Shown here one piece after another: positions 12,278 through 24,039 of a DNA stretch of 64,000 bases. The notes below the pieces were generated by a model. That model ran no database searches. It saw only the letters and a program-made list of their open reading frames with translations, and was not told the DNA's origin. Origin of the DNA: Plicaturopsis crispa FD-325 SS-3 (taxonomy: Eukaryota; Basidiomycota; Agaricomycetes; Amylocorticiales; Amylocorticiaceae); assembly GCA_000827205.1 (NCBI GenBank), contig KN832555.1:1228893-1292892 (forward strand). Direction: 5' to 3'. The translations under genes were made by a program, and so were the position numbers. Within the stretch, counting starts at the first letter, position 1. The number at the start of each line of letters is the position of its first letter.

Positions 12278-15200
12278 TTATATTTGCTTTCGCTTCTTCC
12301 CCTTCTTCGCTGCCTCCTCCACGTGAACGTTAGCGTGCCCATTGGTGGAATGTGCAGAGGTGAGAGGCATCTTCAGCGGGACGGCAGGACGCGCTTGCGG
12401 GGTGATGATATCCTCGATCCGCCTGCGGAGCTCCCGCTCTTGCGTCGTGAGCTTCCCAACTGCGCTTTCTTTAGTTTCGCGTTCGAAAGCAACCTCCGCG
12501 GCACGCAGCTTCTGCCACCTGTGAGATCACGCTCAATTAAATGTGGGATGCGGAGAAGGGACGAAGAGCTTACCCAGCATGACGTTCACATTTCCGGTGC
12601 CCTCTGCACCACCACTCTCCGTCTTCTGCAGACGAATGCTCCGGACCCTCATCTTCGTAGCTCTCTAGAACGCCTGCGCCGAACTCCTCCCACTCCTCGT
12701 CACCGAAGCATAGCCGCTGATCCCACCCGCACTCGTCAACCCGCTCCGCACGTTCCGTGGCTAGGTCCGTCAGGCGCTCCCGCCAGCGCACGATCTCCAT
12801 CTCCTTCTTCCTATCCTCCCGCTCCCTCACCACCTTCTCTAAATGCGCCTCCAACCGCGCAACCTCCCGGTCGAGTTTAACCTTCTTCGCCTTAACGCTG
12901 GCGTCGAACGCACCCTCGGTGTCCACCTCCATCTTCACGCTATCCGGCTCTGGCTTGACCGCCCCGCTGGCGTCTGGGTCCACGCAGACGACGACGCCCT
13001 CGCGCTTCTCCGCGTCCCGCACGCTCTCCCACAGCTTCTCGCGCTTTCCGCCCTTCTTCTCCCATGCCCCAATGCGCGCCTCCATGTAGCGCACGCCGCA
13101 GTCGTCCGAGCAGTACTTCGAGAAAGCACCGCGCGCGGGCTTATGACATGCAGACGGAGACGATGGATCAGGTTGCCTCAGGCCGTTGAGACACCGTTTC
13201 TTGTACGTTGTGCGTAAGGCGAGGTGTGGGTTGCCTAGGCAAAACCGGTTAGTTCGCATTTCGAGTGCCCAGAGGGAGAGGAGAGACATACTTTCTACGC
13301 ATGGTGGACAGATAAATTGATCCACCAGATCTATCTCGAGGTCTGGCATGTTGACGCACTGCGTATGATACCATTCGTCGCAACTGTAAGACGTGATTTA
13401 GCGGCCAGGACAGGTGCTCTCTCGAACTGAAGACATACCGGTCGCAAGCGATCATAACCCTGTCCTCATCGTACCGCGTCTTGCACACACAATACAATTT
13501 GTCGTCTTCCTTCGCGTCTTCTTCGTCCTCTCCTTCATCATCCACGTCCATATGCATGCCGTCTTTCTCGCCGCCATCCTGACTGGGCATGGCCGACGCT
13601 GACCGCGAACGGGCAGCCGCAGACGCTGATGCGGACTTGCGTGCTGCGGCGGGTACAGAGACAGCTGCCGGGGAGGCTTTCGACCCTTTCCCGTCGTCTT
13701 TGACTTTCGGTACAACCTTGGCACGCGGCTTCGCAGAGACTTTGGGCTTAGGAGCAGACTGCGCATGACAGTGTAGAGTTCAGCCCATGACATGCTATGA
13801 GGAGACATAAACGTACCTTGGATACTGCCACGGCAGCTTTCTTCTTCCCCGCTCCGACTCCAACTGCAGCACCAGCAGCACTCTTCTTTGGCACCTTGAC
13901 ACTGGTAGATGCAGGTGGAGGCATCGATCCACGCTCAGTGGCACTGGTGCTCGCTGTTGGATGCGTGAAGGGCTTGGGTGGCCGCGCCTGCGACTCCTCC
14001 TTCACTTTCGGCGCATGCACATGGCCATGAGACGTCGGCCGGTCATCTACGAGACTCAAAAGCTCATCCTCGACGTCGACTTCCATGTGTGGATCGGGGG
14101 CATGCGATATGGTAGGTTCTGGCGCAGGTGGAGGGGATGCCTCTGCGTAATGCTCCAGTAGCCACTCATGCGGGTCATCTTGCTGCTCCTGTGGCGGTCC
14201 CTCCGCAGCAGCATGGGGTGGTGGAGGCGGTTTCTTCTTGCGCGGTTTCTGCGCGGTTGTGGTAGAAGCTTCTCCTTCAGCTGACTTTTCCTTCGGCGGA
14301 CGGGGACGTGGGCGGGGTTTCGCTTTGGGTTTCTCGTGCTTTTCCCCTTCCGACAGTGGCCCTACAGACGGCACCTCCTTGGGTTTGACAACTACTTCCA
14401 CCTTTTCTATCTTGCTGGGCGGAAGTGGCGCGGGTGTAGCCCGCCCTTCATCGCCGTGCGCACTTGCTACCGATACGCTGCTTTCTTTCGCCGGGATTGA
14501 ATGTGAAATGCGCTGCTCCGATCCCGAGGCCGACGCAGATGAGCGTCGCCTCTTTTGTGGCGGTTGCTCTCGTTCTGTCACAGCCACATCGACGTCCATC
14601 CGTACGTCCTCTTGTACAGGACGTTTCTCCATGACTCGTTCCCCATTGGATGCAGGCAAATCCTGTACCTTCACGTGCCCATCGCTGACACGTCGCGGTT
14701 CGTCACCGACGCGAGATGCGTTGGAGGCGGCCACCGAGGCGTTGCCGTCGCTCAGCCGACGTCGCTCTTCTGAAGCAGCTTGGACGAGTGCTTCTAGACC
14801 AACGTATGTCGTCGACTTTGCAGGCTGTTGCTGCATTGTCGACGGATGTGGTGGAGAATGCTGCTGAGGGTGAGGGCGTGAATGTGGGTGGGTAGAGAAC
14901 GTTGGTGAGAGGGAGGGTCTTTGTCCATTTGAATGGACCGGAATTGTAGGGGAGAGGGACGGACGGTATTGTGACTGCGGCGAAGTGCGCGGGCGAGATA
15001 AGGTCGGGGACAAAGGCGGTGGGTAGTACGACGGCGATTGCGGCAAGGCTGGGGCGGCGTACAGCGAGTGCGACCCAGGCGAGTGCGCATGTGCGGATGC
15101 GGGACGCGGACGCGGCAAATAAGCGTTGGGAGAGGGGCCATTATGACCAGGGCCGAGGAGAGTTGTCGGCGAGTGATGAGGTGACACAGACATTGATGTG

Positions 15201-15844
15201 GAGGCCTGCACTTGAGCAGGTGTGTAGAAGTACGGCGCAGATGGCGAGTGTGAGTGCGAATGCGACGAGTGAGAGAGGGCTTGTGAATGTGACGAAGATG
15301 GACGAGCGTACTGCTGCTCAACGGAGGCGGAAGAGCTCGGCTGTCGGTGGTGTACGGTGTCTACTTGATGTTGGCGTGGATACTGGTCATGGGGGTGCGG
15401 TTGTAAGGATCGAGGGTATTCCACCTCACTGTCGTCGTAATCGTTTGGCCATGACTGCGTGTGTGAATGGGAAGACGATGGACGGTGTTGAGCCACGCTC
15501 TGCGGATGATACAAAGGTTGCCTTTGACGCGGGTACTGGGCATGAACAGGGGGTAAAGTCCGTGAATACTCCAACTCCCTACTATCCAAAGTCGAGGGCT
15601 GGGGCGGCGAGGGTGTACGTCGAATCTTTACAGGCGTCGGCTGGAGAGAAAGTGGTACGACATCGTGATCGCGGTCGCGTTGTACGTGAAGATTGTTGTT
15701 GCGCAAGTGCGGACCCAAGATAACCGGCTCGAAGACAGGTCCTGGTGGAGAATGAGACGAATTTGCTGGCAGCGAGGACTTTACTGTCGTCGGGGAGTCG
15801 TCTGTGCAAAGAAGAGAGGAAATGTCGAGGCGTCGAGAGCCCAT
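12278..15844 (-). CDS. COMPASS (Set1C) PHD-finger subunit, Spp1/Cfp1-like
   Basis: This is the subunit of the H3K4 methyltransferase complex that reads H3K4me and targets Set1. Exons are 15844-13817, 13758-13439, 13383-13292, 13234-12574 and 12518-12278, giving about 1113 residues. The first exon encodes 676 residues of low-complexity, S/H/P-rich sequence with SHS repeats. The PHD finger starts at LYCVCKTRYDEDRVMIACD and continues as CDEWYHTQCVNMPDLEIDL and FICPPC, a C4HC3 pattern spread over three exons. A cysteine-rich region follows with CHKPARGAFSKYCSDDCG, a coiled coil, then WWCRGHRKCERHAGWQKL, the conserved C-terminal zinc region of Cfp1/Spp1. The C-terminus ends in a lysine-rich stretch. 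The long N-terminal exon is far larger than in yeast Spp1. Confidence 0.92.
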
Positions 15845-16021
15845 CGTGGTGGACGGTGAAGAGCAAGAGGCGTCAACGGCGTCGGATTGGGTTTCCTCGA
15901 CACGGTTGCCCTCTCCGACTCGACGCTCCGTTCCTTCGGCCCCTGCATCCGTGCTGCAAACAAGTGCCCCAAATATTCAGATTCTTCATCACACGATCGT
16001 CATGAAAAGACAAGCACACAA

Positions 16022-16348
16022 TCAGGCACGCCGACATAGTCCCGGTCCGCGGTACATAAGGACCGAGGTGCGCACGGTGAGAGACAAGTGAGAGACGATA
16101 CGAAACACGTTCAACGTGGATAGGCATCCAGATTCCACGGCAAATGCCAGCATCGGAGAGCTTTCGAACTTGTTTTCAAATGCAGACACTTGTGAGAGAC
16201 CAGGATCAAAACCCAATGGATTGAGATCGCAGGGGGGACAGGCATGATAAGAAGAAATGTACAACGAGACATTGCGACCCAACCCATACGGCGACCACGA
16301 AGAGTCCACCGTTACACAAAGCGTGAGCGCGCCGCACCCAAGTCCCAT
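16022..16348 (-). CDS. weak candidate small ORF, 108 residues, unrecognised
   Basis: An open frame from an ATG at 16348 runs 108 residues to 16022. Upstream on the same strand, a TATAAAT sequence lies near 16570. A splice donor (CACAG|GTGAGC) near 16530 and an acceptor (CTGCAG) near 16470 could form a spliced leader. The protein is not recognised and has no clear domain. It is as likely to be a non-coding transcript in the shared promoter region between SPP1/CFP1 and STM1. Confidence 0.22.
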   Translation of the reverse strand: MGLGCGALTLCVTVDSSWSPYGLGRNVSLYISSYHACPPCDLNPLGFDPGLSQVSAFENKFESSPMLAFAVESGCLSTLNVFRIVSHLSLTVRTSVLMYRGPGLCRRA

Positions 16349-16815
16349 CGTTCACAACCCTTGCGGGCCTTCGTGTTCTCCAGCTATCTATGACGGTCTC
16401 AAGGTCCTCGACCCACGCCAGTCCCGACGTAAAGCCAGGCGGGCAGATCCTCGTCGAGATGCTTTTAAGATGCTGCAGAACGATGTCAGTAACGGCGACG
16501 CATACGGGCAACAACGACGAGCTCACCTGTGAATTTTGCGTTAGAAACGAAAGGAAGAGAGGCTGTGGGATTTATAGGCCCGTAAAACTGTACAGCCGTA
16601 TTCGGGTGGCTTGACCAGACCCCAGTCGCCCGGTTCCGGGGGCCCGGGACCCACCCTAGCTCATTGCGGTCGACAAGACACAGGCAGTCTTTTTGACATT
16701 TTCCGCGACATCCTGACGCTGCTTTCTTTGTTCGCGACTCGCAGCACCCTTACCCGCCGAGTTTTATCCCCAAGGTCTCGTCTGAGTGACCGCCATTAAA
16801 AGGGCCCCGTCAAAG

Positions 16816-18114
16816 ATGTCGGTGGCCACAAAAAACCCGTTTGCGCTCCTTGACGGTCAGTGTACTCCTAATCACATCGCAAACCCGATTCTGATAGATC
16901 CTGTTCGTACTTTCTTGCCGCGAAAAATTATATGTCGAACAGCCGAGGACTCGTCTCGCCCGTCCACACCGGCAGTAGCCCCCAAGGCGAATGCGACACC
17001 CGCCGCTGCTCCTGCACCTGCCGCACGGGGCGGTGCCCAAAAACCTCGAGGAGGCCCTGCCTCGCGCGGTGGACGCTACTATGCGCGTGGTGGAAAGGCC
17101 GGGGCTGCTGATGATGTAGCGGCAGCCGACGCACCCGCCGAAGGCAACAGGAAGTGTGAGCAACCCATCCTGCACTAACCAGAGATCAATATTGACAGCG
17201 TCACGATGTATCGATGCAGTCGAGGGCGAAGGTCGCGGACGTGGACGTGGTGGACGCGGCCGTGGCGGAGCTCGTGGTGCCGGAGGAGGCGGTGGACGCG
17301 GCCGTCCCTTCGACAGGCAGAGCCAGACCGGTAAAACGTAGGTCGATCCGTTTTCACATACCCGTGATGGCCATTAATTCGCATCCGCAGCGACTCGGAC
17401 AAAAAACTGCACAACGGCTGGGGCGGTGAAGATCCCGTCCAGGAGCTCCAGGCTGAGGTAGCCGCGGAGACGGATGCCAACGCTGAGGCTGCCGCTCCCG
17501 ATGGTGATGCTTGGGGTGCGCCCGCCGGCGGGGACAGCGCCGCATGGGCAGCCCCTGCAGGCGACGCCGACGCCGCTGCACCTGCCGCGGAGGACGGCGA
17601 GAAGCGCGGCCGCCGCGAACGCGAGCCCGAGGAAGAGGACAACACTTTGACCCTCGAACAGTACCTCGCGCAGAAGAAGGATGAATCCGTCGTCCCCAAA
17701 CTCGAGGCGCGCAAGGCCAACGAGGGCGCCGAGGACTGGAAGGATGTAACGCCCCTCGCCAAGGGTGCTGAGGCGGAGTACTTCGCCGGAAAGGTACGCT
17801 CTTTGACCGTGGTCGTATCCAGTCGATTAACTATGCCTTCACTCTAGGCCAAATCCGCTCCCAAGCCGCGCGTCAAGAAGGAGGAGAAAGTCTTCCTCGA
17901 AATTGATGCCCACTTTGAACGCCCCTCGCGCGGACCGCCTCGTGGTGGACGTGGAGGCGAGCGTGGTGGACGCGGCGGTGACCGTGGAGGTCGCGGTACT
18001 CGCGGTGACAGGGGCGCTGGCCGTGGACGCGGCGCACCCCGGGGCCGTGCGGGCAACAACGGTGCCGCCAACGTTAACGTTGACGACGAGACCGCCTTCC
18101 CCTCGCTGTCCTGA
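16816..18114 (+). CDS. STM1: Stm1/SERBP1-family ribosome-associated RNA-binding protein
   Basis: This is a ribosome-preservation factor of the Stm1/SERBP1/HABP4 family, which in other fungi binds the 80S mRNA channel under starvation. Exons are 16816-16855, 16943-17155, 17220-17337, 17391-17793 and 17848-18114, giving 346 residues. The N-terminus MSVATKNPFALLD matches the conserved family start. An arginine/glycine-rich tract lies in exon 3 (GRGRGRGGRGRGGARG) and a longer RGG tract in the last exon. The central domain includes TLTLEQYLAQKK and VPKLEARKANEG, typical of the HABP4/PAI-RBP1 domain. The C-terminus ends in DDETAFPSLS. The protein is likely cytosolic and abundant. Confidence 0.93.
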
Positions 18115-18636
18115 TCCAAGAAACCTGTAGGACGTTCCCGGTCCCCGTGCATTGTTTCTTGCCTCGAAAACGATGATGTCGGCCATAACAGGAGTTGTTT
18201 TTGCGAGTGCCCGTATACATTGACTTCCGCCTGCTCCCCTTCATCTACTTAAACCATCCCCTCGAAATGCATCCACGATCTAACATTCAATACGAAAGTA
18301 GTTCTTCATTTCTCAGTTTGTTGTGTTTTCTAACTTGTTTCCTTTTCTCTGTCTCTTTCATGTCCTATGGTGATATCATTGCATGCTGCCCAAGAAATCT
18401 ATGACAAGTTAATACTCTCTTGTCGTGTTTTGAGGACTCCGAGGAGAAATCACGTCGACTGACACTACAATTGCTGCTGGGCAAATGGCCCCTATCCCTG
18501 CCTTTCGCGTTCACCATCTCATCCATCGCGTGAAACACCCGGAATCTGCGATCGAGCTCGACGGACGAAGAATAGGACTGCCATTGATTCAAACGTTTCT
18601 ATCTACCTTGCATCGTCCACTAGAGGCGAACCGGTC
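18115..18636. other. intergenic between STM1 and histidine phosphatase
   Basis: This holds the 3' flank of the STM1 gene and the promoter of the next gene, both on the plus strand. The first half is T-rich. No gene is supported. Confidence 0.5.
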
Positions 18637-19686
18637 ATGATTGATACCATCTACATCGCAAGACACGGTGCGTAGAATGCAACACACGCCGTAGGCGCAA
18701 TGAATCTCAAATTCATTCCAGGTTACAGGTTGAGCTGGGTTACCAACACCTGGTGAGCGCGATTTAAATTTTTGGGGTCGTGTTTTGACCGCTGCTGTCG
18801 ATGCAAGGAAGAGCGTGACGGGTCTACCACGAGATCCTCCCCTTGCAGCCTTTGGCGAGGTGCGATCCGTTCATCTACGGGTTGTCAACCAGGTGCACTG
18901 ATAATGCACGCAGACACAAGCCAAGGAGACGGCAGCATACTTCCTCTCCCTCCCCGAGAATGAACGACCGACCGTCATATTTTCGTCGCCATATTGTCTG
19001 TCCTTCTTCTGAGCGCGTCAGGACTGTGTATTGAGCATATGTTCACAGATCGGTGCTTGCAAACTGCCCAACCTATATCCCAGGCTCTCAACGTTCCGAT
19101 TTTCGTAGAACATGGTATGTTCAACGGTAAAATCATGTTGCTACCGCTGATTTGTTGCATGTCGGCAGGTCTATCTGAATGGTATTCTCACGCCGCAGAA
19201 GGAACTGGACTCCATCCCCGCCCAGGATCTGCAAAATCGCTCCAGGCCTACTTCCCTGAGATAGATGATACCTGGTCTTCTGTTTTTTACCCACCGCGCA
19301 CAGGCGAAGATGTCACCGAAGTGCACGACCGTGCCTCTGCCTTCCTTGGGGCGCTCATCCCCGAAACAGAACGTCGCTTTTCACCGAATCGTGTCCTCCT
19401 CGTTAGCCACGCCGCAACGATTATCACGCTTATCCGGGACTTGGCAGGAAATCGCGATCTGCCAGTTCGGGTAGGATGCTGTTCCTTGACCAAGGCCACC
19501 CGCAAGGCGGACGCCGCAGGTGTTGCGAGTGCTTGGAATCTAGAGCTAGTGGCAGACGGGGCACACTTGAGTGGCGGCGCCTCGCGGGATTGGGGTTTCG
19601 AGGACATCGAGATCTCGAATGGACAGGTCAGTGCGCTTGAGACGTCGATAGAGTGGTTCCTGACCTCTTTCAATGTCAGGTCGTGA
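18637..19686 (+). CDS. histidine phosphatase (phosphoglycerate mutase-like), TFC7/tau55-like
   Basis: This is a protein of the histidine phosphatase superfamily, about 259 residues in six exons: 18637-18667, 18722-18752, 18808-18859, 18914-18995, 19049-19114 and 19169-19686. The catalytic RHG motif is split by the first intron (IARHG). The second catalytic histidine is in VLLVSHAATII. The intervening segments GLPRDPPLAAFGE, FSSPYYRCLQTAQP and VEHGLSEWYS fit the fungal group that includes the phosphatase-like domain of the TFIIIC subunit Tfc7. A role in RNA polymerase III transcription is possible, but the family also has free-standing phosphatases of unknown substrate. The frame runs cleanly through all six exons. 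Confidence 0.87.
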
Positions 19687-20004
19687 ACGATTCCGGAATC
19701 CCTGGCACAGAGGCTGAGGTGGGGGAACCTGTAGGAAGCCAAGTCCATATCTCTTCAAATTTGTAGATGATCATGTACATATATGGGTGCTATAATCAGG
19801 GATTCAAGCTTTGAATTCATTCTTCCGAAAATTGAAATTACTCTAAGCCCGCATAGCCAGTGCAGGGCATGCAAACGGTGAGCGCTGAGCGCTGAGCCTC
19901 TGTGCAAGGAGATGCATATCAACTTCTGGTTCAGCACTATCATCTTCGAGAGTCAATGCAATTGATTTCAACCACCAAATGTCACAATGATTGGAGCTTC
20001 ATAT

Positions 20005-21371
20005 TCAAAATGTTACATATGCGCTGGCGTAGCTAACGCTAGAGTCATCGACGCTAATGCACTGACTGCTCTGCTCATACCGTACCCATTTGATCTTCGG
20101 CTGATATTTCTTGCTCTTGTCTTTCTCCAGCACGGCGAGGGCCCCGAGTAACACGCCGATGGGATGCCTTCCACATATAGTGTTCTTCGTCCGAGCCAGA
20201 TATGTACCAAACTTCTCGTGTGCGTCGGAGGCCGTCGAGGGCGGCAACGTTAGTATATCCATGGCTTCGTGGTCGAGAGCGGATATAGACGCGTGTATAG
20301 GGAAGGTGGAAAGCGTAGGCGGAGACGGATCTGCGCGAGACAAGCGCACCGCTGGGGTGTCCGTTGGAGGGGGCTCAGGATAGTAGTGCGTGTATGAGAA
20401 ACGCGATCCCCTGAGACGAGACGTAAGATCAGTCCTGTTAGGTTATCAGTCGCGAGGCGCACCAGTGACAAAAATCGCTTGAGACGACGCAGAATGTGTC
20501 TTCCCGAGCTAAGTATGGTGCCAAAAGATGGCCGTAGGCGGCCTCTTTTATCTGGTCAATCGCGCCGACCATTATAGGCACGATGGATATGTCTATGCTG
20601 TGAGGAATGCAAGATGAGTAAATTAGTGGTTTCGTGATCAGTATGGCGTACCCCTCGAAGATCTTGCGGACATATGGTAGATGCATTTCCAAGCTATGCT
20701 CATCCTCGTCGACATTGCGGTTCATCTTGCTGAATTTCCCTGTTGCTTGAAGCTCCTTGATAGCTTGGTATAATATATTAGCCATCGATGCACAATCGCG
20801 CATGATACAGTGACACTGTACTTTCCGCATCCAAAGGAAGGTTCCCAAGTGGTGTCTCGTAGTCTTTACTCTTCGAGAGAGTGCAGCCGTCGATATAAAC
20901 ATGATGAGAAGGACCGAGTATAAAGACACGTTTGCTGAATAGACAACGGTGAATGATAGAAGGACTAGAAAGCGGAAATCCGTACATTCCGGCCGTGTCT
21001 ATGCTCTTATACGCCCAAGCAGCTGCAGGGCCAGAATAGGAATATCCAGCGTGTCTGTATAGGAATTGCTATGAGCACGGCGGAATGTGCTAGGATGATA
21101 GAAAATCAACAGACGGTGCGATGATAGCCTTGCAGCCCCTGATGGGAGGCGCGTAGCCTTCACCGTCAGTGGGCTTGACGGCACCCAGCCAACCCGTAAG
21201 CTCTGAGTTTAGTTCTCGCCCTACGAGGGTATGTTGCTTAAGAGCTCAACCGTTACGGGAGCATAGCTACACACCATTGCCCGTATACCAGGTATTGGCG
21301 TGACTGGCACGTCTGTGTGTTGTGTTAGTCGCGACAGATACTTGGCTTTATGGCACTCGCCTGGTGGTCAT
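20005..21371 (-). CDS. MEMO1/Mho1-family protein
   Basis: This belongs to the Memo family, related to non-haem iron dioxygenases and implicated in copper and redox metabolism and cell motility. The start at 21371 gives an 11-nt first exon (MTTR), followed by an intron with a GC donor (AG|GCGAGT), then 21312-21275. The joined N-terminus reads TRRASHANTWYTGNGREL, matching the family start. The metal-site histidines lie in AIIAPHAGYSYSG and FILGPSHHVYIDG, and the conserved cysteine region is SSDFCHWG. Further blocks are DEHSLEMHLPYVRKIFEG, ISIVPIMVG and LDHEAMDIL. The C-terminus ends at 20005. The gene converges with the phosphatase gene at 18637. Family assignment is secure; function in this fungus is not known. 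Confidence 0.9.
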
Positions 21372-21704
21372 GGTCGTTAGCAAGTTGTAGTAAAGGTCAA
21401 TCGATGAGGGATGGTGCAACTTTACACGCCACCCCACCTTAAAGAGTAACAATTGACCCCTAAACTGATCTCGAGGAGAATGTTGGAAGCAAGCTGGAAA
21501 GTGAGACTGGGTTGAGCTTCGCAAAACACACCGATGTTCAGCGGAGCGATAATGCGCTGAGATTGGATCATTGTAATACGCCTAGGATGCTTACAATGAC
21601 ACGAGATGCTGTATGCAAGAGGTGGGATGGAATGGGATGAAAGCATAGCGCATGTGGATTATCTGCTGCATATGAAAGAAAACTGATACATGACGAACAG
21701 CAAA

Positions 21705-22270
21705 TCACTCCTCCGACCGCAGGCGAGCGGCGGCGTTCGTGACCTTCACACCCAACACCTTGGCCCTATAGGAGATGGCAATTGAGAACAAGGTGATCGC
21801 GAAAAAAATATTTGCTACGCACCTCTCGAGAATGACCGTCCGGTTCCGGCTGCTCACATTGTGGGCGATCTCGGCCGTGAAGCTCTTGTTGTGCATCAAC
21901 AAAAGCTCAACCTCCCGCACATTGTTCACCAGGAATTTTTTGAGGCCGTTGGGGAGGACATGGCGGGTTTTCTTGTTGCTTCCGTAACCAATCTAATGTC
22001 GCCATGCACCGCTTTGAGATAAGAAAGCACAATTAGATGCAATCGACGCACCTTGGGCATAGGCGTTTGGCCCTTGAAGCGACGCCTGACCCTGTTATCG
22101 ATACCCTTAGGTTTCCGCCATGACTCCTTGACTCCGTGATAACGATCAGACTGGTGGCGCCTGCGGTTGCAAATCACCGGTCAGTACATTGGTACCATTG
22201 CAGCTGTAGACATGCAGACGAACTTGAATTTCGTGGTGCGCTTCTTGACGATGGGGATCTTGACGGCCAT
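21705..22270 (-). CDS. RPL32: 60S ribosomal protein eL32
   Basis: This is a cytosolic large-subunit ribosomal protein, 128 residues in four coding exons: 22270-22224, 22160-22052, 21992-21823 and 21765-21705. The start [20 protein letters not shown] is characteristic. It is followed by [40 protein letters not shown] and [17 protein letters not shown], then [12 protein letters not shown] at the C-terminus. A leader intron with strong consensus sites lies just upstream of the start codon. Confidence 0.97.
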
Positions 22271-22277
22271 GGCGGGG

Positions 22278-22496
22278 CTGAGAAGGCAAACAGACAGAGT
22301 CAGACCAGGTTCCGAAAGATACGTTTGGAGCAGAGGAGGAAAGCCCGGGAAGCAAGAGTGGTGTCATCCGAGGGTCACAGATGCCATCCACCCCGTATAT
22401 GTCCACTGTAGGGTTCCTCCAGTCCGTAGACGCGATAGACAGTCATCCGTCGTAGGCTCGGCGAGTCTGAGATAGCATAGAGACGTGCATACTTAC
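22278..22496 (-). other. 5'-UTR intron of RPL32
   Basis: On the minus strand a GTAAGT donor at 22496 pairs with a pyrimidine-rich acceptor (TTTGCCTTCTCAG) ending at 22278, eight bases before the ATG. The 219-nt length is several times that of the coding introns. I looked for a box C/D snoRNA inside and found only imperfect boxes. Confidence 0.7.
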
Positions 22497-22703
22497 ATTT
22501 TTGAGGGCTTGAGGTCGGTGCGTACGACGATGAGCCTTGTCCTGATCTACCGTGTTATTGACTCCTGTTTGTTATCAGTGGCTGCGTGCGCCACATTGAG
22601 CTTTACGCCCCTTGCTCTGCTACTTTCACGAACGTGCGCGTGCGGCACACTATAAAGTCATGGCTCGTCAACATGAAAATCGTCTCACCCCTCAAAGAAA
22701 ATC

Positions 22704-23556
22704 ATGGTCGAACCAAATGCGCGTATCAGGCTGTATGAACCTGCGGACAACAAGCAGGTGCGTTTCGCGCTTGCAAAGGCCAACATGGAACCCCTTGCGG
22801 TTGCGAATCGACGTGGTATGTCTGAATTCTATGTTTTGCGAAAGTCACCTAACAGAATGCAGCCTATGTACACCCTCTCACAATAAGTGCATGGATCGCC
22901 ATATCCTGCATCTTCATTGAATTCATGCACTGGTGGCCAAATACCGATCACGGCCTCTGGGGATACCTCAGTCCCGTTCCTGCATTTGGTTCGACTGCCG
23001 TACCAATAATGTTTTTGATTGACTGGTGAGTCGTAGTAACACCACCTGTCTGAGCACGCTGTCTGACTGAGACGGGACTAGGCTGAACCGTCCATTCTTT
23101 GAGGAGCGAACTCAAAGCGTCCTGCGTGCGCCGGATATCCAGAACATTGAATCCTACTACTCTCGCTCGAAAGCATCCGGTTTCTGGATTCTCGAATATG
23201 GAGACTCGTTCGTTGGGCTTCTTGGACTCGACGCTTCTCCACTTGAGGATGGCGCACCCCGTAGCAAAACACCGAGCCCACCAATCATACGGCACTTTTA
23301 TGTTGAGCAACAATACCGAGGCATCAAGATACAAAATGATCTGCTTGCACACGCTGTCAACCATGCATTTCACTCCAATCCTAAAATACGGACTATCACT
23401 GCGCCGGACTCCCCGCTGGTTTCTCATACCAGAGCGAGCTTCCGTCACGCCGGCTTCGTTTTAGAAAAGAACTTGGAAACTATCGGCGTATATGGGTGGA
23501 AACTGGGTATGCGGACGCTGCAACGAGATGCTTGGAACAAGGCTGTTGAAGAGTAG
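22704..23556 (+). CDS. membrane-anchored GNAT acetyltransferase, NAT8-like
   Basis: This is a GCN5-related N-acetyltransferase of about 249 residues. Exons are 22704-22815, 22863-23025 and 23082-23556. The N-terminus MVEPNARIRLYEPADNKQV is followed by a hydrophobic stretch (ISAWIAISCIFIEFMHWWP, then VPAFGSTAVPIMFLIDW), giving one or two membrane helices, as in NAT8-type enzymes. The GNAT core follows: EYGDSFVGLLGLD, RHFYVEQQYRGIKIQNDLL (acetyl-CoA binding R/Q-x-x-G-x-G/A-like loop, here QYRGIKIQ) and SHTRASFRHAGFVLEK. The acyl acceptor is unknown. It is divergent from RPL32. Confidence 0.8.
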
Positions 23557-24039
23557 TACGTGTTCGTTCGGATTGAGTGATATGTCCTTCCCAAGATGCC
23601 GCCAGCTCCTTCAAATATAATATTGCCGCAATCTTCAATATCCTTAAACTTGGGACTGTGCGCACTCAGCACTGTGCAGTGTGCACGGCTTTACAGTTGG
23701 GCATTGGTCAAGCGTACAATGCGACAAGATGACAGCGCAGGTACTCGTTGATTTCCGATAAGATTATCTTGCTCATCATTTGTCGCCTAAACACTGGTGC
23801 AGGTCACTGGGAAATATTTCGCGTGCCGTCCAACATTCCAGAGCGGTCGATATGTTGTGGGGGGCTCTAAGTCGGGCATTCTTGGACCACGGGTCCTGCG
23901 TTGACGATGTCGAAGGCTTTCTATCTACTCGGCCGACGGTCCGACACGGGAGAACAACTATAAAGTGTGTATCAGATCTCTCACCCAACGAATCTCCCTC
24001 TCATCCGACTTTCATCTCGTATCCCTTGTCTCACTCGCA
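23557..24039. other. intergenic between GNAT and dienelactone hydrolase genes
   Basis: About 480 bp of 3' flank and promoter sequence for two plus-strand genes. I see no gene in it. Confidence 0.5.

Noticed and set aside
14971-15723. Long plus-strand open frame of 250 codons
   Set aside because: It lies antisense to the low-complexity first exon of the Spp1/Cfp1 gene. Its composition is the complement of the S/H/P repeats, and it has no domain.
16625-16665. GC-rich near-palindrome around CCGGGGGCCCGGG
   Set aside because: It could be a hairpin or a protein site upstream of STM1, but no T tract or conserved motif supports a specific call.
22278-22496. Possible box C/D snoRNA inside the RPL32 leader intron
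   Set aside because: Two GGATGAC sequences and one CTGA exist, but no full box C, no terminal stem and no clear guide spacing.
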